From Thermomicrobium sp. 4228-Ro (lineage in GTDB: Bacteria > Chloroflexota > Chloroflexia > Thermomicrobiales > Thermomicrobiaceae): a DNA stretch of 64,000 nt. The notes under the pieces were generated by a model. The model did no database searches. It worked only from the letters and a program-made list of their open reading frames with translations, and had not been told where the DNA came from. The number at the start of each line of letters is the position of its first letter. The first letter of the stretch is position 1. The stretch lies in NCBI RefSeq assembly GCF_026241205.1, contig NZ_JAPFQM010000001.1:1240001-1304000 (forward strand), read 5' to 3'. The position numbers were made by a program, and so were the translations under genes. Positions 17,913 to 26,344 of this stretch are shown here, piece after piece.

Positions 17913-19277
17913 TCAGTAAATCTCGAGGTACCGATCGAGTTCCCACTGCGTGACGTACTGGCGGAAGGCGTCCCAGTCGCGCTTCTGCGCCTCGAGCAGC
18001 CGTTCGAACACGTGCTCGCCGAGTGCCTCGCGGATCACCTCATCCTTCGCGAGTTCGTCCATGGCCTCGCCGAGCGTGGAGGGCAGCGTCTGGATATTGC
18101 GTCGCTTGAGGTCCTCGTCGGTGAAGTGGTAGACGTTCTCCTCCACCGGTTCGGGCAGCGGCAGCTTGCGCTCGATACCATCCAGGCCGGCTGCCAGCAT
18201 GACCGTGTAGGCGAGGTAGGGGTTGGCCGAGGGATCAGGGCAACGAAGCTCGATTCGCGTGGCCTGTACCCGCCCGTGCCGCACTGCTGGGACGCGGATG
18301 AGCGCTGAGCGGTTCTGGCGAGCCCAGCTGATGTAGACCGGCGCTTCGTAGCCAGGAACCAGTCGCTTGTAGCTGTTGACCAGCGGTGCCAGCACCGCGC
18401 ACATCCCGCGGGCGTGATAAAGCTGCCCGGCGATGAAGTGCTTGGCGAGGTCGGAAAGCCCGTAGGGGTCATCCGTATCGACGAACAGGTTCTGGCCGGT
18501 CTCGATCGAGGCCAGGCTCTGGTGCGTGTGCATGCCGCTCCCGTTGATCCCGGCGATCGGCTTGGGCATGAAGGTGGCGTAGAGGTCGTGCCGCTGAGCG
18601 ATCGCCTTGAGCGTGTACTTGAAGGTAATCGCGTTGTCGGCCGTCGTCAGTGCGTCGGAGTATTCGAAGTCGATCTCGTGCTGCCCCACGGCGACCTCGT
18701 GGTGCCCTGCCTCGACCTTGATGCCGAAGGCCTCGAGCGCCCGGATCATGTCCTTGCGGACCTCGGCGGCGAGGTCAGTCGTCAGGTCGAAGTAGCTACC
18801 CTGGTCGTGGGGGAGCGGCGCGATCTTGCCGCTCTCCTTGCGGAAGAGGAAGAACTCCAGCTCGGGACCGGTGTTGTAGACGAAGCCCAGCTTGGCGGCG
18901 CGCTCGAGCTGCCGCAACAGCACCACACGCGGATCGCCGGGGAACAGTTCGCCGTTCGGATTGTAGACCCAGCAGATCACGCGAGCCGTCTGGGGATCCC
19001 ACGGGATCGGTGCGAAGGTCGAGAGGTCGGGCATGAGGTACATGTCGCTCTCGGCGATCCGGGCGAACCCCTCGATCGAGGAGCCATCGAACCACTGGCC
19101 CTGTTCGATCACGTGCGGAAACACGTCGATGGGGATCTGGACGTTCTTGACGATCCCCATGATATCGGTGAACTGCAGGCTGACGAACTCGATCTTGAGT
19201 TCCTCGGCGCGCTTGAGCACCTCATCAGCGGTCGGAACTGGCGCGCGCCGACCGACGACACGCGTATCGACGACCAA
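17913..19277 (-). CDS. glnA: Glutamine synthetase, type I-alpha-like
   Basis: 454 residues. It joins ammonia to glutamate using ATP. Family blocks are intact: LQFTDIMGIVKNVQIP, WFDGSSIEGFARIAESDMYL, GHHEVAVGQHEIDFEY, INGSGMHTHQSL and NRSALIRVP. It lacks the roughly 25-residue insertion of the I-beta form and ends like the Bacillus enzyme (ALGEHVFERLLEAQKRDWD). The adenylylation-loop region reads NVYHFTDEDL. I start at a TTG with GGAGG 7 nt upstream, because no ATG or GTG fits the homologous N-terminus. A second, different glutamine synthetase gene lies 178 nt upstream on the same strand. Confidence 0.95.
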   Translation of the reverse strand: MVVDTRVVGRRAPVPTADEVLKRAEELKIEFVSLQFTDIMGIVKNVQIPIDVFPHVIEQGQWFDGSSIEGFARIAESDMYLMPDLSTFAPIPWDPQTARVICWVYNPNGELFPGDPRVVLLRQLERAAKLGFVYNTGPELEFFLFRKESGKIAPLPHDQGSYFDLTTDLAAEVRKDMIRALEAFGIKVEAGHHEVAVGQHEIDFEYSDALTTADNAITFKYTLKAIAQRHDLYATFMPKPIAGINGSGMHTHQSLASIETGQNLFVDTDDPYGLSDLAKHFIAGQLYHARGMCAVLAPLVNSYKRLVPGYEAPVYISWARQNRSALIRVPAVRHGRVQATRIELRCPDPSANPYLAYTVMLAAGLDGIERKLPLPEPVEENVYHFTDEDLKRRNIQTLPSTLGEAMDELAKDEVIREALGEHVFERLLEAQKRDWDAFRQYVTQWELDRYLEIY

Positions 19278-19377
19278 GGCAAACCCTCCTTCACGGAATC
19301 GACGATCGTTGCCGATCCACTTGCGGCGCCCATGCCACCCGATCGGCCTGGGGGCAGCGCCGTGGCCATCCGGGCCG

Positions 19378-19406
19378 ACCATGAGTGTACTCCCTTACGT
19401 CATGGT
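19378..19406. repeat. Inverted repeat between the two glutamine synthetase genes
   Basis: ACCATGA (19378-19384), 15-nt gap, TCATGGT (19400-19406). It surrounds a possible -10 (TACACT on the minus strand) upstream of the I-alpha gene, so it could be an operator. It does not match the TGTNA-N7-TNACA GlnR consensus. Confidence 0.4.
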
Positions 19407-19455
19407 CCCATTACCGTTCCATCCTTCCCCACCCACTGCGCGTCTGGCTCGCTCA

Positions 19456-20904
19456 TCAGACGTCGAAGTACAAGTAGAACTCGTCCGGATGCGGTCGGAT
19501 GTCGACCTCGCGGAGTTCCTTCTCCCGCTTGTAGGTGATCCAGGTCTCGAGCAGGTCGCGCGTGAAGACGTCACCCTCGAGCAGCCAGTCGTGATCGCGT
19601 TCGAGCGCATCGAGCGCCGCACCGAGCGAGCCGGGAACGTTCTTGACGGAGTTCGCCTTCTCGTCAGCGAGGGGATAGATGTTCACATCCAGTGGACCGA
19701 ACTGGCTGGCATCGAGCTGGCGCTGGATCCCGTCGAGACCGGCCATCAGCATGGCGGCGAAGGCGAGGTAGGGGTTGCAGCTCGGATCGGGTGGCCGGAA
19801 CTCGATGCGCTTAGCGGCTGCGTTCTCTGGTCCGGTCGTGTACATCGGGATACGGACGCAGGCGCTGCGGTTGCGCTTGGAAAAGGCGACCATCACCGGC
19901 GCCTCGTAGTGCGGAACCAGCCGCTTGTAGGAGTTCGTCGTCGGGCTCGTGAGGGCGAGCAGTGCATCGACGTGCGTCAGCAGGCCGGGCACGTACTTGA
20001 GGGCCAGGTCCGAGAGTTCGGCGTAGTGACAATCGGCGTAGAACAGGTTCCGGCCGTCGCGCCAGAGACTCTGGTGGGTGTGCATGCCGTTCCCGTTATC
20101 GCCGAAGAGTGGCTTGGGCATGAACGTGGCGGTGACCCCGTGCTTGCGTGCCACGTTCTTGACGACGTACTTGTAGATCATGACCTTGTCGGCCATCGCC
20201 GTCAGGGTGTCGCGGCGCATGTCGATCTCGCCCTGACCGGCAGTCGCAACCTCGTGGTGGTGCATCTCGACCGGGACGCCGATCTGCTCGAGGATCAGCG
20301 CAGCCTCGCTGCGGATGTCCTGGAACGTATCGTGCGGCGGAGCGGGAAAGTAGCCTTCCTTAGGCCGGATCGTGTAGCCGAGGTTCGGTCGCCCGTCGTT
20401 CCGGCCGCTGTTCCAGTAACCCTCGCGCGAGTCGATCGCGTAGTCCATCCGATACGGGAGGACATCATAGCTCACGTGATCGAACAAGAAGAACTCGATC
20501 TCCGGGCCCCAGTAGCTGGTAGCGGCGATCCCGGTTGCCCGAAGGAATTCTTCGGCCTTCTGGGCCACATAGCGCGGATCGCGCGAGTAGGGGCGGCGTG
20601 TTTCCGGGTCGAGGACATTGCAAATGATGGCGAGCGTGGGGATCGTCGCGAAGGGATCGACGAATGCGGTCTCGGGATCCGGCATGAGGAGCATGTCGCT
20701 TTCCTCGATCGCCTGGAAACCCCGGATACTCGAGCCGTCAAAACCGATCCCGCGCTCGAAGTCGATGAGGCTCAACTGGCTCGCTGGCAGCGAGGCGTGT
20801 TGCCACGTACCTGGGATATCAGTGAAGCGGAGGTCGACGATCCGAATGTCGTGCTTGCGGATCAGATCGAGAACTTGCTCTGGAGTCTTGCAGGAGCCGT
20901 ACAT
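19456..20904 (-). CDS. glnA: Glutamine synthetase, type I-beta-like
   Basis: 482 residues, longer than its neighbour because of the I-beta insertion around residues 140-180 (DYAIDSREGYWNSG, YFPAPPHD). Catalytic blocks are intact: GFDGSSIRGFQAIEESDMLL, MHHHEVATAGQGEIDMR, DNGNGMHTHQSLW and RNRSACVRIP. The sequence NIYPLADEKA corresponds to the tyrosine loop that is adenylylated in enterobacterial GlnA, so covalent control by GlnE is possible. The ATG has GGAGG 6 nt upstream. It is preceded by a consensus promoter about 350 nt away with a long leader between. Confidence 0.95.
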   Translation of the reverse strand: MYGSCKTPEQVLDLIRKHDIRIVDLRFTDIPGTWQHASLPASQLSLIDFERGIGFDGSSIRGFQAIEESDMLLMPDPETAFVDPFATIPTLAIICNVLDPETRRPYSRDPRYVAQKAEEFLRATGIAATSYWGPEIEFFLFDHVSYDVLPYRMDYAIDSREGYWNSGRNDGRPNLGYTIRPKEGYFPAPPHDTFQDIRSEAALILEQIGVPVEMHHHEVATAGQGEIDMRRDTLTAMADKVMIYKYVVKNVARKHGVTATFMPKPLFGDNGNGMHTHQSLWRDGRNLFYADCHYAELSDLALKYVPGLLTHVDALLALTSPTTNSYKRLVPHYEAPVMVAFSKRNRSACVRIPMYTTGPENAAAKRIEFRPPDPSCNPYLAFAAMLMAGLDGIQRQLDASQFGPLDVNIYPLADEKANSVKNVPGSLGAALDALERDHDWLLEGDVFTRDLLETWITYKREKELREVDIRPHPDEFYLYFDV

Positions 20905-21030
20905 GGCAACCCTCCCGCGCGTCCGTAAAGCTGCCAGAGCGGACTGCATCACTGCCGCAGCCCTGCACACAGGATAGGTCACCACGTCGCGAGACACCTC
21001 GGCGCAGTGCTCAGCAGAAGGGATCGTATT

Positions 21031-21045
21031 TGTGCATCGTGCACA
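21031..21045. repeat. Perfect inverted repeat in the glnA leader
   Basis: TGTGCA, 3-nt centre TCG, TGCACA. It is 127 nt upstream of the glnA start and downstream of the promoter. A protein-binding site or RNA hairpin is possible; there is no direct evidence for either. Confidence 0.45.
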
Positions 21046-21124
21046 ATCGGTTGGGGACCGGTGACATCGGGGACGAAGACGCACGGCCCTGACTGGCAGC
21101 CTCGCGGCCGACGCACCCTCACAA

Positions 21125-21191
21125 CTCTCATTGGCCCGCGGTGCCGGTTCATCACCGGGCCCCGCGACCGCCAATGGCGGCTCGGTGAGAG
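21125..21191 (-). ncRNA. Candidate structured leader RNA of glnA (three-way junction)
   Basis: Outer arms CTCTCA (21125-21130) and TGAGAG (21186-21191) enclose two hairpins. One stem pairs GGCC and CGGTG (133-136, 139-143 of the 21 kb block) with CACCG and GGCC (153-161). The other is CCGCC/GGCGG (168-172, 176-180) with a 3-nt loop. A further hairpin with a GAAA tetraloop (minus strand) lies 5' of it at 21218-21199. The arrangement lies within the transcript expected from the 21289-21261 promoter. It does not match a riboswitch family I can confirm. Confidence 0.35.
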
Positions 21192-21198
21192 CCAGGGC

Positions 21199-21218
21199 CG
21201 GTCGGCTTTCGCCGACCG
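21199..21218 (-). ncRNA. GAAA-tetraloop hairpin in the glnA leader
   Basis: On the minus strand: CGGTCGGC, GAAA, GCCGACCG, a perfect 8-bp stem with a GNRA loop. It sits about 40 nt after the predicted transcription start and just before the candidate three-way junction. Confidence 0.5.
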
Positions 21219-21260
21219 TCGCGCCGATCGCGCACTCACCCGTCAGGGCCGTGCATCGTC

Positions 21261-21289
21261 AGTATACTCCGGCGTGACTGCTGTGTCAA
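21261..21289 (-). promoter_or_regulatory. Consensus promoter for glnA (I-beta)
   Basis: Minus strand TTGACA (21289-21284), 17-nt spacer, TATACT (21266-21261). This is the best sigma70 match in the window. It predicts a leader of roughly 350 nt before the glnA ATG. Confidence 0.8.
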
Positions 21290-21607
21290 GGGGGCGAGTG
21301 CGACTCGGATCTAGTCGCGAAACGTAGCCGCTAACCTCGATCCAGTCGGTCATCCGACGGTCTCGCTGCTCGAGCTGTGTACCGCTAAGGGGCTGTGTGT
21401 CACCAGCTGCCGCTCTCCTGCCGCTCGAGAGACGGATTCGGCGTATTGGGGAAGCGCATGATGGTGCGAGCCAGTCCGCTCTTGCGCATTTCTGGCCGTT
21501 GCCGGATACTCGGGGCGACTCGGGTTCTCTGCCGTGTGGTCGGCCTGTCACTCGCGGTGTACCCTCATGGCCGAGTGGACGAGAGGCCCGGACAGGAGGT
21601 GGGGCGG

Positions 21608-21958
21608 ATGTACCTGACCGACGCGCTGCAACGCATCCGCCAGCGGCTGGTCGCCAACCAGGCACGACCCGAGACGCTCGCGCTGGTCGACAGCGTCCTG
21701 GCGACCGCAGAGCGTGCCGGCGGTGACCAGGCCCAGGTGCGCTCGTTGCTCGAGCTGGTTCGCCGTCTCATGCGTACGCCGCAGGCCAACAGTAACATCG
21801 CGATCTACGACGACCTGGCAGTCCTCGAGGAGCAGCTCGTCCAGCAGGCAGCGCAGGCTGCAGCGGCACGAGCGCAGCAAGAAGATCGCCCGCTCCCGAA
21901 GCCCAAGAAGTACTACCGCCAGCTCAAGGAGCGGGAACGCGAGAAAGAGAGCGACTGA
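21608..21958 (+). CDS. Small hypothetical helical protein
   Basis: 116 residues, all-helical and charged, without signal or membrane segment. The start ATG has a strong AGGAGGT exactly 7 nt upstream. The C-terminal part is Ala/Gln-rich (QQAAQAAAARAQQ) and ends in a basic tail PKPKKYYRQLKEREREK. I do not recognise a family. The next gene starts 34 nt downstream and may share the transcript. Confidence 0.75.
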   Translation: MYLTDALQRIRQRLVANQARPETLALVDSVLATAERAGGDQAQVRSLLELVRRLMRTPQANSNIAIYDDLAVLEEQLVQQAAQAAAARAQQEDRPLPKPKKYYRQLKEREREKESD

Positions 21959-21992
21959 GCGAGCGCGGTCGAGTGATGGAAGGGAGCGGAGT

Positions 21993-22997
21993 GTGGGCGG
22001 ACGGGTCTATCGGGTCGTCCAGTACGGGCTGGGACCGATCGGTCAGGAGCTGGCACGCCTGGCGCTCGAGCGGGCGTCCTACGAGCTGGTCGGAGCGGTC
22101 GACATCGATCCTGCCAAGGTCGGTCGCGATGTCGCCGACCTCCTGGGTTTCGATCGGCCGACGGGTATCGTGGTGCGAGCGGACGCTGAAGCGGTGCTTG
22201 CCGAGACGCGCCCCGATTGCGTCTTGCACACGACAGGTTCCTATCTCGACCGCGTCCTTCCACAGCTCGAACAGATCGTCCGAGCTGGCTGCAATGTCGT
22301 CTCGACATGCGAGGAGCTCTCCTACCCGGCAGCCGGGCACCCGGAACTGGCCGCCCGGCTCGATGCGCTGGCTCGCGAGTACGGTGTCACCGTGCTCGGC
22401 ACGGGAGTCAATCCTGGGTTCGTTATGGATACGCTCCCGGTCTTTTTCAGCGGCGTTGCCCAGTCGGTCAGTGCTGTCCGTGTCGAGCGTGTCCAGAATG
22501 CCTCGACGCGCCGGAAGCCCTTGCAGGAAAAAATCGGTTCGGGCAAGACGGTCGAGGAGTTCCAGCAGCTGGTCGCGACTGGTACGGTACGGCACGTCGG
22601 CTTGCGCGAATCGGCCTATCTTATCGCGCATGGGCTCGGCTGGACGATCGAGCGCTACGAGGAGCGGATCGAGCCGGTGGTCGCCGAGCGCCGCATCGTG
22701 ACACCGTACTTCACCGTCGAACCCGGGCGCGTCTGCGGAGTCGACCAGCTCGGTCGCGCCTTCGTCGCCGGCGAAGAGCGGATCACGCTGCACCTGCGCA
22801 TGTACCTCGATGCCGATCCGGCCTACGATCGCGTGCTGCTGGAGGGGCCGACGCCGCTCGAGCTCGTCATCCCGGGCGGGCTGCAGGGCGATCGTGCGAC
22901 GACTGCCATCGCGCTCAATGCCGTGCCGCGTGTCGTGGCGCACGCGCCTGGTCTCGTAACGATGGTCGATTTGCCGATCGTCACTGTTCGCTCGTGA
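21993..22997 (+). CDS. NAD(P)-binding dehydrogenase, 2,4-diaminopentanoate dehydrogenase-like
   Basis: 334 residues, GTG start with AGGGAG 6 nt upstream. It starts with a Rossmann motif VVQYGLGPIGQELARLAL. The domain arrangement resembles dihydrodipicolinate reductase (DapB): VDIDPAKVGRD, a CVLHTTGSYL block, the CEELSYP motif and TGVNPGFVMDTLP. The sequence style (GLGPIGQ, NPGFVMD, C-terminal PGLVTMVDLP) matches the 2,4-diaminopentanoate dehydrogenase group of ornithine fermentation, but members of this family are often misassigned. The neighbouring peptidase and aminotransferase hint at amino-acid catabolism. Precise substrate unproven. Confidence 0.82.
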   Translation: MGGRVYRVVQYGLGPIGQELARLALERASYELVGAVDIDPAKVGRDVADLLGFDRPTGIVVRADAEAVLAETRPDCVLHTTGSYLDRVLPQLEQIVRAGCNVVSTCEELSYPAAGHPELAARLDALAREYGVTVLGTGVNPGFVMDTLPVFFSGVAQSVSAVRVERVQNASTRRKPLQEKIGSGKTVEEFQQLVATGTVRHVGLRESAYLIAHGLGWTIERYEERIEPVVAERRIVTPYFTVEPGRVCGVDQLGRAFVAGEERITLHLRMYLDADPAYDRVLLEGPTPLELVIPGGLQGDRATTAIALNAVPRVVAHAPGLVTMVDLPIVTVRS

Positions 22998-23034
22998 TAT
23001 CGCTGGGCTGGTGCAGTCGAGGAGGTTTTTTCCG

Positions 23035-23688
23035 ATGGTTTTGGCGAATCAGATGGATCGTGTCGCCTTGTTTTTCGATATGTCCAACCTCTATTTCGTC
23101 GCTCGTGACCTCGGTGTCCGCATCGACTACGCACGCTTGCTCGATTTCCTGGTCGCTGGTCGTCGGTTGGTCTGTGCTTATGCGTACGTCACGCTGGCGG
23201 GAGAGGAATCGAGCGCAGTGCCGTTCCTGACCTGGTTGCGGCGTAACGGCTTCCGCGTGGTCACGCGCACGCTGCGGCGCGGTAGCGACGGTGTCCTGCG
23301 CGGTGACCTCGACCTTGAGCTCGCGGTCGACGTGCTGCTTCAAGCACCGCACGTCGACGTCATCGTCCTAGTCACTGGTGACGGCGACTACTGCTACCTC
23401 GTCGAGGCTGTGCAGCGGCTCGGCCGACGCGTCGAGATCGCCTCGGCACCGCGCAACACCGCCGTCGAGTTGATGGAGCTAGCCGACTATTACATCGATT
23501 TGGAAGCCAATCTCCGTCACTTCAGCCAGCCGCGACCGTCCTCGATCGGCCGTGGTGAGCCCGGTGGACGGGCCAGCGAGAACTGGCGCACCCGTCACGA
23601 GGAAGAGCCGGAGGAGCGCGGCTACGAGCTGGAGCGCGGGTCGGAGTGGGGCGAGCAGGAGTACCGCGATGACGATTTCGGTCGCTGA
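23035..23688 (+). CDS. NYN-domain (LabA/DUF88-type) putative ribonuclease
   Basis: 217 residues. The PIN-like NYN core shows the acidic residues of the family: LFFDMSNLYF (Asp in FDMSN), DLDLELAVDVLL, and LVTGDGDYCYLVEAVQRLGRRVEI. The C-terminal about 60 residues are charged and low in complexity (EEEPEERGYELERGSEWGE). The ATG at 23035 is preferred because AGGAGG lies 9 nt upstream. NYN proteins usually cleave or bind RNA. Its end overlaps the peptidase start by 20 nt. Confidence 0.88.
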   Translation: MVLANQMDRVALFFDMSNLYFVARDLGVRIDYARLLDFLVAGRRLVCAYAYVTLAGEESSAVPFLTWLRRNGFRVVTRTLRRGSDGVLRGDLDLELAVDVLLQAPHVDVIVLVTGDGDYCYLVEAVQRLGRRVEIASAPRNTAVELMELADYYIDLEANLRHFSQPRPSSIGRGEPGGRASENWRTRHEEEPEERGYELERGSEWGEQEYRDDDFGR

Positions 23689-24805
23689 GGTTGCCACCCG
23701 GCGGGACTCGCTCCTGGCCGAGGTGCAGAGGCTCGTCGAACTCGAGTCGCCGAGTACGGAGAAGGCCGCTGTCGACCGCCTAGTGGCGTACGTGCGCGAG
23801 CGGGCACGCCAGCTGGGGGCGATGCTCGAGGAACACCCGCAGGCCGACTACGGCGACCTGACGGTCGCCAGCTGGCCGGCGTGCGGCGCGGCACCGCCCG
23901 AGCCACTCCTCGTCCTCACGCACCTCGATACGGTGTGGCCGGTCGGCACGCTCGCACGTCGTCCCTTCCGGGTCGAAGGAGACACTGCCTACGGCCCTGG
24001 AATCTACGACATGAAGGCGAGTGTCGCGATGTTCCTCGAGGCGGTACGGCTCTTGCACGAGCGGGGCCTCGCCCATCGGCCGCTTCGCTGGCTGATCAAC
24101 ACGGAAGAAGAAGTCGGGAGCCCGGTCTCGCGCCCGCTGATCGAAGCTGAGGCGCAGCGGAGCGCGCTCGTGCTCTGCCTGGAGCCGCCAGCGCCGGGCG
24201 GTGCCTTAAAGACCGCCCGTAAAGGGGTGGGGATCTTCACGGTACGGATCACCGGGCGGGCTGCGCACGCCGGGGCCGATCCAGAGCAGGGGGTGAGTGC
24301 CATCCAGGAGCTGGCCAACCAGATCGCCTACCTGCACAGTCTGAGCGACCAGTCGCTCGGCACCACCGTCAACGTCGGTGTGGTCGGGGGCGGGACACGC
24401 TCGAACGTGGTCGCGGCCGAAGCGTGGGCGAAGGTGGACGTACGGGTGGCGACGCGCGCGGAGGCGGAGCGGGTCATCGCGGCCGTGCTGGGGGCGCGTC
24501 CCTGGCTGCCCGGTGCGACGGTGACGGTCGAGGGCGGCCTGAACCGCCCGCCGATGGAGCGGACACCGGCGATCGCCGCGGCCTTCGAGCGGGCGCGGGC
24601 GATCGGCCGGGAACTTGGGGTAGAACTGAGCGAAGCCGCGACCGGTGGCGCGAGCGATGGCAACTTCACGGCGGCACTCGGTGTGCCGACACTGGACGGG
24701 CTGGGCTGCCCGGGCGATGGTGCGCATGCCGAGCACGAGCGGATCAGTCTGAGCGGCTTGATCGAACGGACCGCGCTCCTGTCGGCACTGCTCCACCGGC
24801 TGTGA
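23669..24805 (+). CDS. M20 family metallopeptidase (carboxypeptidase G2-like)
   Basis: 378 residues. Zinc-site motifs are in order: LTHLDTVWPVG, YDMKAS, NTEEEVGSP (general base Glu), CLEPPAPGG and GDGAHAEHERI. The dimerisation domain starts near TARKGVGIFTVRITGRAAHAG. No signal peptide, so it is probably cytoplasmic. The ATG lies inside the end of the NYN gene and has GGAG upstream. The likely action is hydrolysis of N-acyl or C-terminal amino-acid amides; the exact substrate is unknown. Confidence 0.92.
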   Translation: MTISVAEVATRRDSLLAEVQRLVELESPSTEKAAVDRLVAYVRERARQLGAMLEEHPQADYGDLTVASWPACGAAPPEPLLVLTHLDTVWPVGTLARRPFRVEGDTAYGPGIYDMKASVAMFLEAVRLLHERGLAHRPLRWLINTEEEVGSPVSRPLIEAEAQRSALVLCLEPPAPGGALKTARKGVGIFTVRITGRAAHAGADPEQGVSAIQELANQIAYLHSLSDQSLGTTVNVGVVGGGTRSNVVAAEAWAKVDVRVATRAEAERVIAAVLGARPWLPGATVTVEGGLNRPPMERTPAIAAAFERARAIGRELGVELSEAATGGASDGNFTAALGVPTLDGLGCPGDGAHAEHERISLSGLIERTALLSALLHRL

Positions 24806-24852
24806 ATGAGGGCATGGGATGGAACGACGGAAAGGGAAAGGGGTTTGAGCAG

Positions 24853-26130
24853 ATGCGTCTCGAGGTCGATCCACTACAGATTCTGCCGCGTGTGCTGGCT
24901 CGCTACTCCTCGGTCGTGGTCGAGCGGGCCGAGGGGCTCTACGTCTGGGACAAGAACGGCGAGCGCTGGATGGACTTCACCTCGGGGATCGCGGTGGTCA
25001 ACACCGGCCACTGCCACCCGCGCGTGGTGGCGGCGATCCGCGAGCAGGCGGGGAAGATCATCCACGCGCAGGCCAACATCCTGATCCACGAGCCGATGCT
25101 GCGGCTCTCCCAGCTCATCACAGCGACGATGCCACCCAAGTTGAATCAGGTGTTCTTCACCAACTCCGGCGCCGAGGCAGTGGAGGGGGCAGTCAAGCTG
25201 GCCAAGGTGGCCACGGGTCGTCCGGCGGTCATCGCCTTCCGCGGTGCCTTCCACGGGCGGACGCATCTCGCGATGGCCCTGACTAGCTCGCGGGTGAAGG
25301 TGCGCGGTCACTACGAGCCATTGGTGCCCTCCATCTACTACGCACCCTATCCCTACCCGTTCCGCAATCCCTACAACGTGCCGCCGGATGACGTCGACCT
25401 CGTCTGCATCGCAGAGTTGGAGCGCCTGTTCCAGACGATGGTGATGCCGGACGACGTGGCAGCGATCATCGTCGAGCCGATGCTCGGCGAGGGTGGATAC
25501 ATCTTGCCGCCCAAGCGATTCCTGCAGAACCTGCGCGCCATCTGCGATCGCTACGGCATCCTGCTGATCGTGGACGAAATCCAGACGGGGGTCGGGCGCA
25601 CCGGGACGATGTGGGCGTTCGAACAGTTCGGAATCGTGCCGGACATCGTGACGGTGGCCAAGGGGATCGCTTCCGGGCTGCCGCTGGCCGCGGTGGTGGC
25701 CAACAAGGAACTAATGGATCGCTGGGAGCCGGGAGCCCACGGTGGCACCTACGGCGGCAACGCGGTCGCCTGTGCGGCTGGCGTGGCGACCTTCGAAGTG
25801 ATGCGTGACGAGAAGTTGCCGGAGAACGCTGCCCGCATCGGCGGCTACCTCATGGCGCAGCTACGCGAGCTCCAGCAGGAGTTTCCCGTTATCGGCGAGG
25901 TGCGTGGACTGGGTCTGATGATCGGTGTCGAACTCGTGAAGCCCGACCGCTCGCCGCATCCCGAGGCGGTCAAGAAGGTGGTGCAGCGCGCCCAGGAGCT
26001 CAAGACGCTCCTCATCACGGCGGGCGAGTACGACCACGTGATCCGTGTTATCCCGCCGCTCGTCATCACCCAGGAGCAGGCCGACGCCTTCCTGGACGTG
26101 TTCGCCGAGGCGCTCAAGGCAGCCGAGTGA
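24853..26130 (+). CDS. Class III aminotransferase (GabT-like)
   Basis: 425 residues, PLP-dependent. Conserved blocks: TSGIAVVNTGHCHP, FFTNSGAEAVEGAVKLAK, AFRGAFHGRTHLAMALT, DEIQTGVGRTG (Asp241) and the PLP lysine Lys270 in VAKGIASG. Length and sequence are typical of 4-aminobutyrate/5-aminovalerate or acetylornithine-type enzymes; GabT is the closest impression. I start at the ATG with AAAGGGG 9 nt upstream; an ATG at 24814 is in frame, but its GAGGG is only 1 nt away. It follows the M20 peptidase on the same strand and may act on the amino acids released. Confidence 0.93.
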   Translation: MRLEVDPLQILPRVLARYSSVVVERAEGLYVWDKNGERWMDFTSGIAVVNTGHCHPRVVAAIREQAGKIIHAQANILIHEPMLRLSQLITATMPPKLNQVFFTNSGAEAVEGAVKLAKVATGRPAVIAFRGAFHGRTHLAMALTSSRVKVRGHYEPLVPSIYYAPYPYPFRNPYNVPPDDVDLVCIAELERLFQTMVMPDDVAAIIVEPMLGEGGYILPPKRFLQNLRAICDRYGILLIVDEIQTGVGRTGTMWAFEQFGIVPDIVTVAKGIASGLPLAAVVANKELMDRWEPGAHGGTYGGNAVACAAGVATFEVMRDEKLPENAARIGGYLMAQLRELQQEFPVIGEVRGLGLMIGVELVKPDRSPHPEAVKKVVQRAQELKTLLITAGEYDHVIRVIPPLVITQEQADAFLDVFAEALKAAE

Positions 26131-26328
26131 CGCTCGGTGCTGGGAGCGAGCCGCACGTCTCGTCTCCGAGCATCGCCGGACGGGGATCATGCGTGGCGCT
26201 TCGTCGCCTCTCCCGGCCCTCCTGCCTGGAGCTGTGCGGAGCGTGGCCGGCACGGTGGGTGGAGGCTCGCTGACGCTCTTGTTCGGCCAGCCCCGTCGCT
26301 TCTGCTCGCCTCGACCTCGGCGGTGACA

Positions 26329-26344
26329 CCGCAATCGATTGCGG
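26329..26344. repeat. 16-bp perfect palindrome
   Basis: CCGCAATCGATTGCGG, self-complementary over its full length, about 200 nt past the aminotransferase stop. No gene or promoter explains it. Confidence 0.5.

Larger units (their letters stand above)
20905..21607. other. Long regulatory region upstream of glnA
   Basis: 703 nt with no supported gene. It holds the leftward glnA promoter (21261-21289), a GAAA-capped hairpin (21199-21218), a possible three-way junction (21125-21191), an inverted repeat TGTGCA-TCG-TGCACA (21031-21045), and on the right the AGGAGGT SD of the rightward hypothetical gene. Confidence 0.6.

Noticed and set aside
21125-21191. SAM-I riboswitch resemblance (GGCCC...ATGAA...CCGGCA order)
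   Set aside because: The order of a few conserved bases is similar, but P1/P3 spacing and the other SAM-I core sequences are missing, and the downstream gene is glnA. I report only a candidate structure.
24814-24852. Alternative ATG start of the class III aminotransferase
   Set aside because: Its GAGGG is only 1 nt from the ATG, while the ATG at 24853 has AAAGGGG at 9 nt. It remains possible.
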